Below are positions 17,892 through 28,910 of a DNA stretch of 64,000 bases, piece after piece. Under the pieces are notes generated by a model. The model had not been told where the DNA came from. It made no database searches and worked only from the letters and a program-made list of their open reading frames with translations. Position numbers and translations under genes: made by a program. This stretch comes from Ancylobacter moscoviensis. Lineage in GTDB: Bacteria > Pseudomonadota > Alphaproteobacteria > Rhizobiales > Xanthobacteraceae. Position 1 is the stretch's first letter. Each line of letters starts with the position of its first letter. The stretch is from assembly GCF_007559435.1 (NCBI RefSeq), contig NZ_VMBP01000004.1, positions 124,001 to 188,000 on the forward strand, given 5' to 3'.

Positions 17892-18998
17892 ATGGAAATG
17901 AGGCCTAGCGCGGCGGAGGAGGCGGGCGCGCTGTGGAGCGAGCCGACCGAGAACCGCCGTGAGCGCCTGTGGCGCCGCCTTACCCAGACGGCCATCATCG
18001 CCGTCGCCATCGTCGTGCTCGCGGCGGCTCTGTTCGTGGCCCGCGCGGTGCTGATCCCCATCGTCGCGGCGGCCATCATCGGCAGCGTGATCGGCCCGGC
18101 CATCGAGGGGCTGGCGCGGCGTGGCATTCCCACCGCATTCGGCGCCGTCCTCATGGTTCTGGCCATCGTCGGGCTGTTCTACGCCATGGCGCTGGCGCTG
18201 GCGGGACCGCTGGCCGACTGGACGGCGCGGGCGCCGGAGATCGGCGCCATCCTGCAGGAACGATTCGCCGCGCTGAAGCCGAGCCTGCGGACTGTCGCGT
18301 CGATGATCGAATCGATTCAATCGATCGGCCGCGTCTCCGAGCCGCCCATGGCGGTCGAGATCGCCGACTCGCGCATGCTGGAGAGCATGGTCACGCTGGT
18401 CACGCCGGTGATCGGCGAGTTCATCCTGTTCCTCGGCTCGCTGCTGTTCTTCCTTGCCGGCCGGGTGCAGATCAAGCGACGGGTCGTGCAGGTGATGACA
18501 CCGCGTTCGACGCGGCTGACGGCGCTGCGCGTGTTCCGCGAGATCGAGGGGCGGCTGGGCGCCTATCTGGTGACGGCGACCTTCATCAATATCGGCCTCG
18601 GTATCGCGACGGGGCTGATGACGTGGCTGCTGGGCCTTCCCAATCCACTGCTGTGGGCCGTGCTCGCCGGGGTGCTGAACTACATCCCCTATGTCGGCCC
18701 GGCGGTGATGACGCTGGTTCTGGCCATGGCCGGCATCGTCACCTTTCCCGGCATCGTGCCGGCGCTTCTTCCCGCCGTGGCCTTTCTCGTCATCACCAGC
18801 ATCGAGGGACAGTTCCTCACGCCGTTGATCGTGGGACGCCGCGTCGCGCTCAATCCGTTCGCCGTTTTCCTGTCGATGGCGTTCTGGACGTGGCTGTGGG
18901 GACCGGCGGGCACCTTCCTTGCCGTGCCGCTGCTGATCGCGGCGATGGCGCTTGTGGATGGCGTGCTCGCAAAGCGGCGTCCGCAGCTGCCAGGCTGA
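17892..18998 (+). CDS. AI-2E family transporter (PerM-like)
   Basis: A 368-residue polytopic inner-membrane protein of the AI-2E (PerM/TqsA) family. The N-terminus is hydrophilic (about 30 residues), followed by two helices, a loop, further helices and the family hallmark 'VLAGVLNYIPYVGPAVM' with 'LTPLIVGRRVALNPFAVFLS' near the C-terminus. Substrates in this family vary (autoinducer-2 efflux, Na+/H+ exchange) and cannot be inferred here. It diverges from kdsD and precedes tRNA-Asp. Confidence 0.9.
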   Translation: MEMRPSAAEEAGALWSEPTENRRERLWRRLTQTAIIAVAIVVLAAALFVARAVLIPIVAAAIIGSVIGPAIEGLARRGIPTAFGAVLMVLAIVGLFYAMALALAGPLADWTARAPEIGAILQERFAALKPSLRTVASMIESIQSIGRVSEPPMAVEIADSRMLESMVTLVTPVIGEFILFLGSLLFFLAGRVQIKRRVVQVMTPRSTRLTALRVFREIEGRLGAYLVTATFINIGLGIATGLMTWLLGLPNPLLWAVLAGVLNYIPYVGPAVMTLVLAMAGIVTFPGIVPALLPAVAFLVITSIEGQFLTPLIVGRRVALNPFAVFLSMAFWTWLWGPAGTFLAVPLLIAAMALVDGVLAKRRPQLPG

Positions 18999-19029
18999 CA
19001 CTATTCGTGGGAAGGCTGCCCGCACCCGC

Positions 19030-19058
19030 TTGACACCCGCTGGGGCCTGCCTTAACAC
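19030..19058 (+). promoter_or_regulatory. Candidate promoter of tRNA-Asp
   Basis: A perfect -35 box TTGACA (19030-19035) followed after 17 bases by TAACAC (19053-19058). The mature tRNA begins about 40 bases downstream. The -10 box is a weak match. Confidence 0.5.
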
Positions 19059-19098
19059 CCGCCGCACTCGACGAGCGGTCCAGCACGGACCCGTCGTT

Positions 19099-19175
<77 letters not shown>

Positions 19176-19208
19176 CTCACATCAACAAGCCCACATCGAT
19201 CGAGCAGG

Positions 19209-19247
19209 CGCGAAGAGACATCTGGTCTGGCTTCGCGACACTATTTT
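19209..19247 (+). terminator. Candidate terminator of tRNA-Asp
   Basis: Stem CGCGAAG / CTTCGCG (19209-19215 and 19231-19237) extended by AGAC/GTCT after a two-base bulge, loop ATCTG, followed by ACACTATTTT. Located 34 bases after the tRNA. Confidence 0.55.
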
Positions 19248-19364
19248 CTTCCTGCATCCCGGTCGGTCTGGCGCGGTGCGCGTCGGTAAGGCGCGTGCGA
19301 ATTGCGAAGACCATCCCGCCGGATGGGCGCATATCCGCCGCACCGCTTTTTCGGAGCTTCAGCC

Positions 19365-19589
19365 ATGTCCGTTTTCAACATCACGCTCGAGCGTACCGTC
19401 ACGACGCGTGAAACCGGTCAGGTCACTGTGGATGCCGCCGATCTCGGTGAGGCGGAACGCATTGCGCGCAGCCAGGTGCGCAACGGCACCGCGCTCGACG
19501 TCGACTGGCAGTCCGACATTTCCGACGCCAGCCGCGTCGTCGTCGTGGATGTCGAGGAAGTCGACGGCGCCGGGGAGTGGGCGGCCTGA
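19365..19589 (+). CDS. Small conserved-looking protein of unknown function
   Basis: A 74-residue soluble acidic protein. ATG 19365 follows GGAG (19353-19356); the frame continues upstream to 19302 but without a ribosome binding site. The pattern of beta-rich N-terminus ('FNITLERTVTT'), 'GQVTVDAADLGEAERIARSQ' and a late 'RVVVVDVEEVD' strand recalls small DpnD/PcfM-like proteins, in which an alternating Val/Glu strand precedes an 'EAL..IA' helix; this similarity is by eye only. It lies between tRNA-Asp and a convergent transporter gene. Confidence 0.65.
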   Translation: MSVFNITLERTVTTRETGQVTVDAADLGEAERIARSQVRNGTALDVDWQSDISDASRVVVVDVEEVDGAGEWAA

Positions 19590-19623
19590 ACGCCGGCTCT
19601 CTCCAAGGGCGCCTCCTATCGCC

Positions 19624-21285
19624 TCAGGCCGGACCTTCGGCCACGCGGCTCGCCAGCAGGGTGCCGCTGCGTTCGAGGATGGGGTAGGCGGCCGCCGCCA
19701 CGATGTGGCTGTTGATCTGCTTCATGTCGCGCAGCAGGTCGAGATAGAGCGCGCTCGCCTGCGCGGTGATCAGCGAGCTGGTGCGCAGGCGCTCGAAATG
19801 CCGTTGCGTCGCGTTCGCCTCCGCATCGCGAAAGACCACCTTCTCATCGGCCAGCAGGCGCGCGGCGCGCGGATCCTCGGTCATGAAGAGCGAGGCGGCG
19901 GTGCGCAGATTGGCGATCAGGCGATCCATGAGCGTGATGAGTTCATCCTGCTGTGCCCGCTGAAGAGCCAGTCCACGCTTCAACCGCTTCGCGGCGTGGG
20001 GAAGCAACTGGCGATCGATCACGTCGCCCGCCTGTTCAAGATTCATCGCGAAGGCGAGAATCTCGTTCATGCGCCGATGGTCGTGGGGTCCGAGTTCATC
20101 CGGATCGATCGACGTCAGGTAGGACTTGATGGCCAGATTCAGTCGATCGAGCACATCGTCCCCACGACGCGTTTCGGCCATCTGGCGGCGGTCGCCGCTC
20201 TGCAACCCTTCGCGGGCACCGGACAACATCGTCTCCAGCGCGTCGGCCAGCCGCAGCGTCTCGCGTGCCGCGCCGCCCAGCGCCACGATGGGCGTTTCAC
20301 GGGCCGCCGGGTCGAGATAGCGCGGGCGCGAGGGGTCGTCCGCCGCCGCCTGATCCGGCAGCAAGCGGCACAGCAGCCGCGACAGAGGCCCGAGGATTGG
20401 AAAGAACAGCGCGGCGGTCGCCACGTTGAACAGCGTGTGGAAATAGGCGACCGCCAACGCGTCGTCGGGCTGCAGCGTCACCATGAAGCGGCCGATCGGC
20501 TGCAGGGCGGCGAGGGCGATCACGATTCCCGCCAGACGGGTGATCAGGTTGCCGAGGGGCACGCGCCTGGCGGCCGGATCGGCGCCGGAGGCCCCTTCCA
20601 GAAGCGGATTGATCGCGGTGCCGAGATTGGCGCCGAGCACCAGCGCGAAGGCGGAATTCGGCGGCACGACCCCATTCGCCGCCAGCGACATGATCAGCAG
20701 CACCACCGCAACGCTGGAGTGCGCTGCCCATGTAAGGCCGGCGCCGATCAGCACGGCGAGCAGGGGGAGGGTGGAGATGCTGCCCAGAAGGATGCGCAGG
20801 CTCGGCGCGTCCTCGTAATCCTGAAGGAGGTCGAGCAACTGGTGCAGGGCGAGAAGCATCAGGCCGAGGCCGATCATCACGCGGCCGAGATCGTGGGTCT
20901 GCGAAGAGGAATCGCGCCGGAACATCAGCACGCCAACGAGGACGAGCGCCGGGGCGAGCGCCGCGATGTCGAGGGAGAACACCTGCACGATCAGCGTTGT
21001 GCCGACATTCGCACCCAGCATGGCTGCCAGTGCCGGAACGAGGTCGACGAGCCCCTCGGCCGCGAAGCCCGTCACCATCAGCCCGGTCGCGGTGCTGCTC
21101 TGCAGAAGGGTCGTGACGCCGAAGCCGGCCAGGAACGCCCGGAAGCGGTCGCCCATCGCATGGCCGAGGATCGATTTGAGTCGCGGACCAAAGGCGCGCT
21201 GCACGCCGGTCTGCACCATATGGGTGCCCCAGAGCAGCAGTGCGATGAAGCCGGCGAGGTCGACGAGCGTGGCGGGAAAGGTCAT
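19624..21285 (-). CDS. Na/Pi cotransporter family protein with PhoU-like domain
   Basis: A 553-residue protein. The first ~300 residues form two inverted NaPi-II repeats, with the signature 'LLQSSTATGLM' in the first and 'AHSSVAVVLLIM' in the second, plus 'GANVGTT' and 'GANLGTAINP'. The remaining C-terminal ~220 residues are helical and PhoU-like ('MNEILAFAMNLEQAGDVIDR'). This architecture matches YjbB/NptA-type proteins, which transport phosphate, often outward. The gene stands alone on the minus strand, converging with the 74-residue gene; no pho box was recognised. Confidence 0.88.
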   Translation of the reverse strand: MTFPATLVDLAGFIALLLWGTHMVQTGVQRAFGPRLKSILGHAMGDRFRAFLAGFGVTTLLQSSTATGLMVTGFAAEGLVDLVPALAAMLGANVGTTLIVQVFSLDIAALAPALVLVGVLMFRRDSSSQTHDLGRVMIGLGLMLLALHQLLDLLQDYEDAPSLRILLGSISTLPLLAVLIGAGLTWAAHSSVAVVLLIMSLAANGVVPPNSAFALVLGANLGTAINPLLEGASGADPAARRVPLGNLITRLAGIVIALAALQPIGRFMVTLQPDDALAVAYFHTLFNVATAALFFPILGPLSRLLCRLLPDQAAADDPSRPRYLDPAARETPIVALGGAARETLRLADALETMLSGAREGLQSGDRRQMAETRRGDDVLDRLNLAIKSYLTSIDPDELGPHDHRRMNEILAFAMNLEQAGDVIDRQLLPHAAKRLKRGLALQRAQQDELITLMDRLIANLRTAASLFMTEDPRAARLLADEKVVFRDAEANATQRHFERLRTSSLITAQASALYLDLLRDMKQINSHIVAAAAYPILERSGTLLASRVAEGPA

Positions 21286-21804
21286 GCGCGACGTGCCTCC
21301 GGGACGTCTCGAGCCAGCACCCTGCTATTCTTGAACGAATGTCACTTTCGCGCCGGCATGCGGCTTTGTCGATCCTGCCGCAACGTCAGTCGGGTGCGGG
21401 TGAACCAGTTCGGGCGGCTCGCAGGATCTCGTCGAATGGCTTGTGAGCCGCCGGCGGCGGATGGGCGTTCAGCTTCCGAAGGCCGGGCCTGCCCGCCGAT
21501 CACGATACCGTCACGATCGTTCAGCTAGCGTCGCCGCGGAAAAATTTCTGATCGACGCCGTGCGAAAGCCGCGCGCCAAATCCCCTTTCCCGCCCATATT
21601 TTGCGCGCGCAGGCAGGCCGATGCGCCGCGCAGCGGCAATGTTCGCGTGCAGGCTGTGAATCTTGTATGCCAGACCTGCGCGATTGGCTGCGGATGCCCT
21701 TGCCTCAGTCAGGGCGGTGAGATAAGCCTGCCGCGTGCTTTGAATATTTCGCAACTGCGATAGGCACGACCGATGACCTACGCTGGCCGGGGAGGATCCC
21801 ATCC
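21286..21804 (+). other. Intergenic region upstream of the nuo operon
   Basis: A 519-base gap between two divergent genes. It should hold the promoters of the Na/Pi transporter (-) and of nuoA (+). Open frames on both strands here have Arg/Pro-rich compositions typical of non-coding GC-rich DNA and no good ribosome binding site. Composition is more AT-rich after about 21590. Possible nuo promoter boxes (TTGCCT at 21700, GATAAG at 21721) have only a 15-base spacer and are not convincing. The nuoA ribosome binding site GGGGAGGA is clear at about 21789. Confidence 0.6.
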
Positions 21805-22170
21805 ATGAGCAGTCTGCTTCAGGATTATCTGCCCGTTGTCATCTTCATCGGCGTCTCGGCGGTGATCGGCATCGCCCTGCTGGTGGCGCCGTTTCTGGTC
21901 GCCTTCAGCCGCCCGGATCCGGAGAAGATGTCGGCCTATGAATGTGGCTTCAATGCGTTCGACGACGCGCGCATGAAGTTCGACGTCCGCTTCTATCTGG
22001 TCTCCATCCTCTTCATCATCTTCGACCTCGAAGTGGCGTTCCTGTTCCCGTGGGCCATCACCTTCGGGGAGCTCGGCAGCTTCGGCTTCTGGTCGATGAT
22101 GGTGTTCCTCGGCGTGCTGACCGTCGGTTTCGTCTATGAGTGGAAGAAGGGAGCGCTCGAATGGGATTGA
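21805..22170 (+). CDS. nuoA: NADH-quinone oxidoreductase subunit A
   Basis: A 121-residue membrane subunit of complex I with three helices. Diagnostic motifs are '[20 protein letters not shown]', with the loop Cys that is part of the quinone-site region, and '[25 protein letters not shown]' (written here as the family block at about residues 59-83, key residues D61, F64, D75, E77). First gene of the nuoA-N operon. Its stop lies inside the nuoB start region (10-base overlap). Confidence 0.96.
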   Translation: MSSLLQDYLPVVIFIGVSAVIGIALLVAPFLVAFSRPDPEKMSAYECGFNAFDDARMKFDVRFYLVSILFIIFDLEVAFLFPWAITFGELGSFGFWSMMVFLGVLTVGFVYEWKKGALEWD

Positions 22171-22739
22171 GCGCAAATAGCCCTCTCGTCGCCCCGGCGG
22201 CCAAGGGAATCATCGACCCCAATACCGGCAGGCCGATCGGTGCGACCGATCCGTTCTTTGTCGAGGTCAATGCGGAGCTCGCCGACAAGGGCTTCCTCGT
22301 CACCGCGACGGACGAGCTCATCAACTGGGCGCGCACCGGCTCGCTGATGTGGATGACCTTCGGCCTGGCGTGCTGCGCGGTCGAGATGATGCAGACCTCG
22401 ATGCCGCGTTATGACGTGGAGAGGTTCGGCTTCGCTCCGCGCGCGTCCCCGCGCCAGTCGGACGTGATGATCGTCGCCGGCACGCTGACCAACAAGATGG
22501 CGCCCGCGCTCCGCAAGGTCTACGACCAGATGCCGGAGCCGCGTTACGTGATCTCCATGGGCAGCTGCGCCAATGGCGGCGGCTACTACCACTACTCCTA
22601 TTCGGTCGTGCGCGGCTGCGACCGCATCGTGCCGGTGGATATCTATGTTCCGGGCTGCCCGCCCACGGCAGAGGCCCTGCTGTACGGCGTGCTGCTGCTG
22701 CAGAAGAAGATCCGCCGCACGGGCACGATCGAGCGCTGA
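22161..22739 (+). CDS. nuoB: NADH-quinone oxidoreductase subunit B
   Basis: A 192-residue peripheral subunit carrying iron-sulfur cluster N2, the last electron carrier before quinone. The four Cys ligands are visible: C71-C72 in '[10 protein letters not shown]', C136 in '[11 protein letters not shown]' and C166 in '[11 protein letters not shown]'. ATG 22161 (10-base overlap with nuoA) is chosen over an upstream in-frame ATG at 22140 because it lies nearer the expected N-terminus, although a short Ala-rich N-terminal extension remains. Confidence 0.96.
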   Translation: MGLSANSPLVAPAAKGIIDPNTGRPIGATDPFFVEVNAELADKGFLVTATDELINWARTGSLMWMTFGLACCAVEMMQTSMPRYDVERFGFAPRASPRQSDVMIVAGTLTNKMAPALRKVYDQMPEPRYVISMGSCANGGGYYHYSYSVVRGCDRIVPVDIYVPGCPPTAEALLYGVLLLQKKIRRTGTIER

Positions 22740-22753
22740 GGGTTCGAGGCGAA

Positions 22754-23368
22754 ATGGACGAGACGCTGAAAGAGCTGGGCGCGCATGTTCAGGAAGCCCT
22801 TCCCGATGCCGTCGGGGAGGTGATCGTCGCTTATGGCGAGCTCACCCTCGTTGCGTCCGCGGCCGAGGTGTTGAAGGTTCTCGCTTTCCTGCGCGATGAT
22901 CCGTCCTGCCGCTTCGTCAGCTTCATCGATGTCTGCGGCGTGGACTGGCCGAAGCGCGAGAAGCGTTTCGACGTCGTGTACCATCTGCTGTCCCCGACCC
23001 TGAACGCGCGCATCCGCGTGCGTGTCGAGACCGACGAGACGACGCCCGTTCCCTCCGCGACCGCCGTCTTCCCGGGCGCGTTCTGGTTCGAGCGCGAAGC
23101 CTACGACATGTACGGCATCCTGTTCTCGGGCCATCCCGAGCTGCGGCGCCTGCTGACCGATTACGGCTTTGACGGCTATCCGCTGCGCAAGGACTTCCCG
23201 ACCACCGGCTTCGTCGAGGTGCGTTACGACGACGAGCGCAAGCGTGTGGTCTACGAGCCGGTGAAACTCGCCCAGGAGTTCCGCAACTTCGACTTCCTGT
23301 CGCCGTGGGAGGGGCCCGAATACGTGCTCCCGGGTGACGAGAAGGCAACCGCCCCGAAGGCGGGCTGA
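22754..23368 (+). CDS. nuoC: NADH-quinone oxidoreductase subunit C
   Basis: A 204-residue peripheral-arm subunit, separate from NuoD as in most alphaproteobacteria. Signature '[19 protein letters not shown]' (about residues 112-130) and '[20 protein letters not shown]', the latter being the classic 30-kDa subunit pattern. It helps to form the quinone chamber with NuoB and NuoD. Confidence 0.96.
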   Translation: MDETLKELGAHVQEALPDAVGEVIVAYGELTLVASAAEVLKVLAFLRDDPSCRFVSFIDVCGVDWPKREKRFDVVYHLLSPTLNARIRVRVETDETTPVPSATAVFPGAFWFEREAYDMYGILFSGHPELRRLLTDYGFDGYPLRKDFPTTGFVEVRYDDERKRVVYEPVKLAQEFRNFDFLSPWEGPEYVLPGDEKATAPKAG

Positions 23369-23383
23369 GGTGAGGTCCGAGCG

Positions 23384-24583
23384 ATGAACGCACCCGGCAA
23401 GATCGACCCGAACGTCCGCAACTTCCAGATCAACTTCGGACCGCAACATCCTGCAGCGCATGGTGTTTTGCGCCTCGTTCTGGAGCTGGACGGTGAAATC
23501 ATCGAGCGGGTCGATCCGCATATCGGCCTGCTCCACCGCGGCACGGAGAAGCTGCTCGAGACCAAGACCTATCTGCAGGCCATGCCCTATTTCGATCGGC
23601 TCGACTACGTCGCGCCGATGAACCAGGAGCATGCCTTCTGCATGGCGGTGGAGCGGCTGCTCGGCATCGAGGTGCCGAAGCGCGGCCAGCTGATCCGCGT
23701 GCTCTATTCCGAGATCGGCCGCATCCTCTCCCACATGCTCAACGTGACCACGCAGGCGATGGACGTCGGCGCGCTCACCCCGCCGCTGTGGGGCTTCGAG
23801 GAACGCGAGAAGCTGATGGTCTTCTACGAGCGCGCCTCCGGTTCGCGCATGCACGCGGCCTATTTCCGCCCCGGCGGCGTGCATCAGGACCTGCCGCAGA
23901 AGCTCGTCGAGGACATTCGCGATTTCATCCCGCACTTCCTGAAGGTCTGCGACGATCTCGAAGGTCTGCTCACCGACAACCGCATCTTCAAGCAGCGCAA
24001 CGTCGACATCGGCATCGTGAGCCTTGAGGACGCCTTCGCCTGGGGCTTCTCGGGCGTGATGGTGCGCGGCTCGGGCGCTGCGTGGGACCTGCGCAAGTCG
24101 CAGCCCTACGAGTGCTACGACGAGATGGAATTCGACATTCCCGTCGGCAAGAACTGCGACAACTACGATCGCTACTGTATCCGCATGGAGGAGATGCGGC
24201 AGTCGGCGTACATCATGCGCCAGTGCTGCGAGCGTCTCCTCAAGGAGGCCGGCCCGGTCTCGGCCGTCGACAACAAGGTCGTTCCGCCCAAGCGTGGCGA
24301 GATGAAGCGCTCGATGGAAGCGCTGATCCATCATTTCAAGCTCTACACGGAAGGCTTCCACGTTCCCGCCGGCGAGGTCTATGCCGCAGTGGAGGCGCCC
24401 AAGGGCGAGTTCGGCGTCTATCTCGTCGCCGACGGCACCAACAAACCCTATCGCTGCAAGATCCGCGCGCCCGGCTTCGCGCATCTCCAGGCGATGGATT
24501 TCCTTTGCCGCGGCTACATGCTCGCGGACGTGTCGGCGATCCTCGGGTCGCTCGACATCGTGTTCGGTGAAGTGGACCGCTGA
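23384..24583 (+). CDS. nuoD: NADH-quinone oxidoreductase subunit D
   Basis: A 399-residue 49-kDa-type subunit related to the large subunit of NiFe hydrogenases. It supplies the quinone-binding pocket with NuoB: '[13 protein letters not shown]' (quinone-site His) near residue 19, '[12 protein letters not shown]', '[15 protein letters not shown]', and the C-terminal '[14 protein letters not shown]'. The length matches exactly. Confidence 0.97.
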   Translation: MNAPGKIDPNVRNFQINFGPQHPAAHGVLRLVLELDGEIIERVDPHIGLLHRGTEKLLETKTYLQAMPYFDRLDYVAPMNQEHAFCMAVERLLGIEVPKRGQLIRVLYSEIGRILSHMLNVTTQAMDVGALTPPLWGFEEREKLMVFYERASGSRMHAAYFRPGGVHQDLPQKLVEDIRDFIPHFLKVCDDLEGLLTDNRIFKQRNVDIGIVSLEDAFAWGFSGVMVRGSGAAWDLRKSQPYECYDEMEFDIPVGKNCDNYDRYCIRMEEMRQSAYIMRQCCERLLKEAGPVSAVDNKVVPPKRGEMKRSMEALIHHFKLYTEGFHVPAGEVYAAVEAPKGEFGVYLVADGTNKPYRCKIRAPGFAHLQAMDFLCRGYMLADVSAILGSLDIVFGEVDR

Positions 24584-24621
24584 GCCGGGTTCGGCCAGCG
24601 GTTCGATCGGAAGGGTACGGC

Positions 24622-25491
24622 ATGTCTGTCCGTAGGCTTGCGCCAAAAGAGGTTCAGCCCGAGAGCTTCGCGTTCACGGCCGAGAATCTTGTTTGGGCCG
24701 AGAAGACCATCGCGAAGTATCCCGCCGGCCGGCAGGCCAGCGCGGTCATTCCGCTGTTGATGCGCGCGCAGGAGCAGGCGGGCGGCTGGGTCTCGGAGCC
24801 GGCGATGCGCTATGTCGGCGACATGCTCGGCATGGCGCCGATCCGCGTCTACGAGATCGCCACCTTCTACACCCAGTTCCAGCTTCAGCCGGTCGGCAGG
24901 AAAGCGCACATTCAGGTCTGCGGCACCACGCCGTGCATGCTGAAGGGCGCCGGCGACCTGATGAAGGTCTGCAAGCGGCGCATCAACGCCGAGCCGTTCC
25001 ATCTCTCCGAGAACGGCGATTTCTCGTGGGAAGAGGTGGAGTGCGCCGGCACCTGCACCAACGCGCCGATGATCCAGGTCTGGAAGGATGTCTACGAGGA
25101 CCTGACGTCCGAAGACCTGGACAAGATCCTCGATGCGTTCGAGCGCGGCGAGAAGCCGACGTCGGGCCCGCAGAACGGCCGTATTACCTCGGCTCCGGTC
25201 ACGGGGCTGCGCGTGCTGACCTCGCCGGAGCTCTATGACGGCTCGATGGTCGGGCAGGGCGCCGGCCTTGCGCTTGCCCGCGAGGCGATTGCTGCTCGTG
25301 CCAATGGCGAGACGGCCCCTCCGGCTCCGCCGCCGGCCGCCGCTGCGGCGGCTCCGCCGGCGCCGCCCAAGAGCGATCCGGCTCCGGCCGCGCCGCCGCC
25401 GGCCAAGGCGGTCGAGGCTGCCGGCAGTGCTGACAGCGAGAAGCCCGCCAAGCCCGTGGCTCCGCCGCCGGGCGAGAAGGCGTCGGATTGA
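24622..25491 (+). CDS. nuoE: NADH-quinone oxidoreductase subunit E, with long tail
   Basis: A 289-residue 24-kDa-type subunit that holds the [2Fe-2S] cluster N1a. Cys ligands occur in 'VCGTTPCML' and '[12 protein letters not shown]'. The conserved thioredoxin-like part ends near residue 190; the remaining ~100 residues include a segment '[12 protein letters not shown]' and a low-complexity Ala/Pro/Lys tail. E. coli NuoE is 166 residues. Tails of this type are common in Rhizobiales but of unknown role. Confidence 0.95.
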   Translation: MSVRRLAPKEVQPESFAFTAENLVWAEKTIAKYPAGRQASAVIPLLMRAQEQAGGWVSEPAMRYVGDMLGMAPIRVYEIATFYTQFQLQPVGRKAHIQVCGTTPCMLKGAGDLMKVCKRRINAEPFHLSENGDFSWEEVECAGTCTNAPMIQVWKDVYEDLTSEDLDKILDAFERGEKPTSGPQNGRITSAPVTGLRVLTSPELYDGSMVGQGAGLALAREAIAARANGETAPPAPPPAAAAAAPPAPPKSDPAPAAPPPAKAVEAAGSADSEKPAKPVAPPPGEKASD

Positions 25492-25501
25492 GGAGCGAAC
25501 C

Positions 25502-26809
25502 ATGCTTGCTGACAAGGATCGCATCTTCACCAACATCTACGGCCACCACGACTGGGGGCTGCAGGGCGCGCTGAAGCGCGGCTCGTGGGATGGTACCAAG
25601 ACCATTCTCGACGCCGGCCGCGACTGGATCATCGAGCACATGAAGGCCTCGGGCCTGCGCGGGCGCGGTGGCGCCGGCTTCCCGACCGGCCTCAAGTGGT
25701 CGTTCATGCCCAAGAACAATGACGGGCGGCCGCACTATCTCGTCGTCAACGCCGACGAGTCGGAGCCCGGCACCTGCAAGGATCGCGAGATCCTGCGCCA
25801 CGACCCCCATCATCTGGTCGAAGGCTGCCTGATCGCCGGCTTCGCCATGGGTGCCCACGCCGCCTACATCTATGTTCGCGGCGAGTTCATCCATGAGCGT
25901 GAGCGCCTGCAGGCGGCGGTCGATCAGGCCTATGAGGCGCGCCTGATCGGCAAGAACAACGTTAACGGCTGGGACTTCGACGTCTACGTCCACCACGGCG
26001 CTGGCGCCTATATCTGCGGCGAGGAGACGGCGCTGCTGGAGAGCCTGGAAGGCAAGAAGGGCCAGCCGCGCCTGAAGCCGCCGTTCCCGGCCAATGTGGG
26101 CCTCTATGGCTGCCCGACGACGGTGAACAACGTCGAGTCCATCGCTGTCGCGCCGACCATCCTGCGGCGCGGCGCGGCGTGGTTCTCGTCCATCGGTCGG
26201 CCGAACAATGTCGGCACCAAGCTCTATGGCATCTCCGGCCATGTGAACACGCCCTGCGTCGTCGAAGACGCGATGGGCATCCCGTTCAAGGAGCTGATCG
26301 AGAAGCATGGCGGCGGCGTACGCGGCGGCTGGGACAACCTGCTCGCCATCATCCCCGGCGGCGCGTCCTGCCCGATCGTCCCGGCGGACCAGTGCGAAGA
26401 CCTGATCATGGACTTCGATGGCTGCCGCGCCGTGAAGTCCAGCTTCGGCACCGCCGGCGTGCTGGTGATGGACAAGTCCACGGACGTGGTGAAGGCGATC
26501 TCCCGCATCTCCTATTTCTTCCGGCACGAGAGCTGCGGCCAGTGCACGCCCTGCCGCGAGGGCACGGGCTGGATGTGGCGCGTGCTCGACCGCATGGTCG
26601 AGGGGCGCGCGCAGAAGCGCGAGATCGACCTGCTGCTCCAGGTCACGACGCAGGTCGAGGGCCACACCATCTGCGCGCTCGGCGACGCGGCGGCGTGGCC
26701 GGTGCAGGGCCTGATCCGGCATTTCCGCGGCGAGATCGAGCGTCGGATCGACCAGTACGCGGCGAACCCGCATTCCGATCCGGTCCCGGTGCCGGTCGCG
26801 GCGGAGTGA
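25502..26809 (+). CDS. nuoF: NADH-quinone oxidoreductase subunit F
   Basis: A 435-residue 51-kDa-type subunit carrying FMN, the NADH site and cluster N3. Motifs are '[13 protein letters not shown]' (FMN/NADH), '[20 protein letters not shown]' and the cluster ligands in '[15 protein letters not shown]' with a distant Cys in '[12 protein letters not shown]'. The frame is open from 25235, but ATG 25502 follows GAGGAGCG and gives the standard N-terminus '[11 protein letters not shown]'. Confidence 0.97.
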   Translation: MLADKDRIFTNIYGHHDWGLQGALKRGSWDGTKTILDAGRDWIIEHMKASGLRGRGGAGFPTGLKWSFMPKNNDGRPHYLVVNADESEPGTCKDREILRHDPHHLVEGCLIAGFAMGAHAAYIYVRGEFIHERERLQAAVDQAYEARLIGKNNVNGWDFDVYVHHGAGAYICGEETALLESLEGKKGQPRLKPPFPANVGLYGCPTTVNNVESIAVAPTILRRGAAWFSSIGRPNNVGTKLYGISGHVNTPCVVEDAMGIPFKELIEKHGGGVRGGWDNLLAIIPGGASCPIVPADQCEDLIMDFDGCRAVKSSFGTAGVLVMDKSTDVVKAISRISYFFRHESCGQCTPCREGTGWMWRVLDRMVEGRAQKREIDLLLQVTTQVEGHTICALGDAAAWPVQGLIRHFRGEIERRIDQYAANPHSDPVPVPVAAE

Positions 26810-26818
26810 GAAAGCATC

Positions 26819-28897
26819 ATGGCCAAGATCATCGTCGACGACATCGAGCTTGATGTTCCGCCGGAATACACGCTCCTCCAGGCCTGCGAGGCGGCCGGCG
26901 CGGAGATTCCGCGCTTCTGCTTCCATGAGCGCCTGTCGATCGCCGGCAACTGCCGCATGTGCCTCGTCGAGGTGAAGGGCGGTCCGCCCAAGCCGACGGC
27001 GAGCTGCGCCATGAACGTGCGCGATCTGCGCCCCGGCCCGAATGGCGAGCCGCCCGTGGTGCTCACCAAGAGCCCCATGGTGAAGAAGGCGCGCGAAGGG
27101 GTGATGGAGTTCCTGCTCATCAACCACCCGTTGGACTGCCCGATCTGCGACCAGGGCGGCGAGTGCGACCTGCAGGACCAGGCCATGGCCTATGGCGTGG
27201 ACACGTCCCGCTATGCCGAGAACAAGCGCGCGGTCGAGGACAAGTATATCGGCCCGCTCATCAAGACCTCCATGACGCGGTGCATCCAGTGCACCCGCTG
27301 CGTGCGCTTCACCACGGAAGTGGCGGGCGTCGCCGAGCTCGGCGCCATCGGGCGCGGCGAGGACATGGAGATCACCACCTATCTCGAGGCGGCGCTCTCC
27401 TCGGAGCTGCAGGGCAACGTCGCCGACCTCTGCCCGGTCGGCGCGCTTACCCAGCGGCCTTATGCCTTCCACGCCCGTCCGTGGGAACTGGTGAAGACCG
27501 AGTCCGTCGATGTGATGGATGCCGTCGGCTCCAACATTCGCGTCGATACGCGCGGTCGCGAGGTCATGCGCGTCCTTCCGCGGCTCAACGAGGACGTGAA
27601 CGAGGAGTGGATCTCCGACAAGACCCGCTACATCTGGGACGGTCTGAAGACGCAGCGTCTCGACCGCGCCTATGTGCGGGTTGGCGGCAAGTTGAAGCCT
27701 GCGAGCTGGCCGGAGGCTTTCGCCGCCATCGCCGAGAAGGTGAAGGGTGTTCCCGGCAACCGCATCGGCGGCCTGGTCGGCGACCTCGCCTCGGTGGAGG
27801 AGACCTTCGCCCTCAAGTCGCTGCTGACGGCGCTGGGATCGGCGAACATCGACTGCCGGCAGGACGGCACCAAGCTCGACCCGTCGCTCGGTCGCGCCAG
27901 CTACCTGTTCAACGCCGGCATCGCCGGCATCGAGCAGGCGGACGCGCTGCTGATCATCGGTTCCGATCCGCGCCGTGAGGCGAGCGTGCTCAACTCCCGG
28001 ATCCGCAAGCGCTGGCTGCAGGGCAATTTCCCGATCGGCCTGATCGGCGAGCATGTCGACCTGACCTATCCCTATGACTATCTCGGCGCCGGTTCCGACA
28101 CGCTGGTCGATCTCGTGGGCAGCGGCACTTTCGCGGAAACGCTGAAGAACGCCCAGCATCCGCTGATCCTGATCGGGCAGGGCGCTCTTTCGCGTCCCGA
28201 CGGTGCCGCCGTGCTGGCGCTCGCCGCGCGGCTGGCCGTGGCGGTCGGCGCCGTCAAGGATGGCTGGAACGGCTTCTCCGTGCTGCACACCGCGGCTTCG
28301 CGGGTCGGCGCGCTCGATCTCGGCGCCGTGCCGGGTGAGGGCGATCTCGACGCCGTGGCGATGACCAATCCGGGTGGCGTTGACGTCCTGTTCGCACTCG
28401 GCGCCGACGAGATCGACATCGCTCCGGGCGCCTTCGTGGTCTACATTGGCACGCATGGCGACCGCGGCGCGCACCGCGCCGACGTCATCCTGCCGGGGGC
28501 GGCCTATACCGAGAAGTCCGGCACCTATGTGAACACGGAAGGGCGGGCGCAGCTCGCCAACCGTGCCGCCTTCCCGCCGGGCGAGGCCCGCGAGGACTGG
28601 GCGGTGCTGCGCGCTCTCTCGGACGTCATCGGCAAGCGGCTGCCCTTCGACAGCCTTTCCGAGCTCAGGGCGGCGCTCTACAAGGGGCATCCGCATCTGG
28701 CCCGTATCGAGCACGTCGTGCCGGCCGATCCGGCGGCGGTGCTCGCGCTTGCCAATGCCGGCGGTACGCCGGCGAGCGCGCCGTTCAAGGCAGCCGTCAC
28801 CGAGTTCTATCTCACCAACCCGATCGCCCGCGCGTCCGCCGTGATGGCCGAATGCTCCGCGCTCGCCCATAGCCGCCTTGCGGCGGCGGCCGAGTGA
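26819..28897 (+). CDS. nuoG: NADH-quinone oxidoreductase subunit G
   Basis: A 692-residue 75-kDa-type subunit. The N-terminal ~220 residues contain the ligands of clusters N1b ('[15 protein letters not shown]'), N4 and N5 ('[14 protein letters not shown]', '[10 protein letters not shown]', 'LCPVGAL'). The rest is a molybdopterin-oxidoreductase-like domain that has lost its cofactor. The extra N7 cluster Cys of E. coli-type NuoG was not seen. Starts 9 bases after nuoF. Confidence 0.96.
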   Translation: MAKIIVDDIELDVPPEYTLLQACEAAGAEIPRFCFHERLSIAGNCRMCLVEVKGGPPKPTASCAMNVRDLRPGPNGEPPVVLTKSPMVKKAREGVMEFLLINHPLDCPICDQGGECDLQDQAMAYGVDTSRYAENKRAVEDKYIGPLIKTSMTRCIQCTRCVRFTTEVAGVAELGAIGRGEDMEITTYLEAALSSELQGNVADLCPVGALTQRPYAFHARPWELVKTESVDVMDAVGSNIRVDTRGREVMRVLPRLNEDVNEEWISDKTRYIWDGLKTQRLDRAYVRVGGKLKPASWPEAFAAIAEKVKGVPGNRIGGLVGDLASVEETFALKSLLTALGSANIDCRQDGTKLDPSLGRASYLFNAGIAGIEQADALLIIGSDPRREASVLNSRIRKRWLQGNFPIGLIGEHVDLTYPYDYLGAGSDTLVDLVGSGTFAETLKNAQHPLILIGQGALSRPDGAAVLALAARLAVAVGAVKDGWNGFSVLHTAASRVGALDLGAVPGEGDLDAVAMTNPGGVDVLFALGADEIDIAPGAFVVYIGTHGDRGAHRADVILPGAAYTEKSGTYVNTEGRAQLANRAAFPPGEAREDWAVLRALSDVIGKRLPFDSLSELRAALYKGHPHLARIEHVVPADPAAVLALANAGGTPASAPFKAAVTEFYLTNPIARASAVMAECSALAHSRLAAAAE

Positions 28898-28910
28898 GGG
28901 GAGAGAGCAC

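Noticed and set aside
21443-21763. A 106-residue plus-strand frame upstream of nuoA
   Set aside because: No ribosome binding site; mixed Arg-rich and Cys-rich composition unlike the neighbouring proteins.
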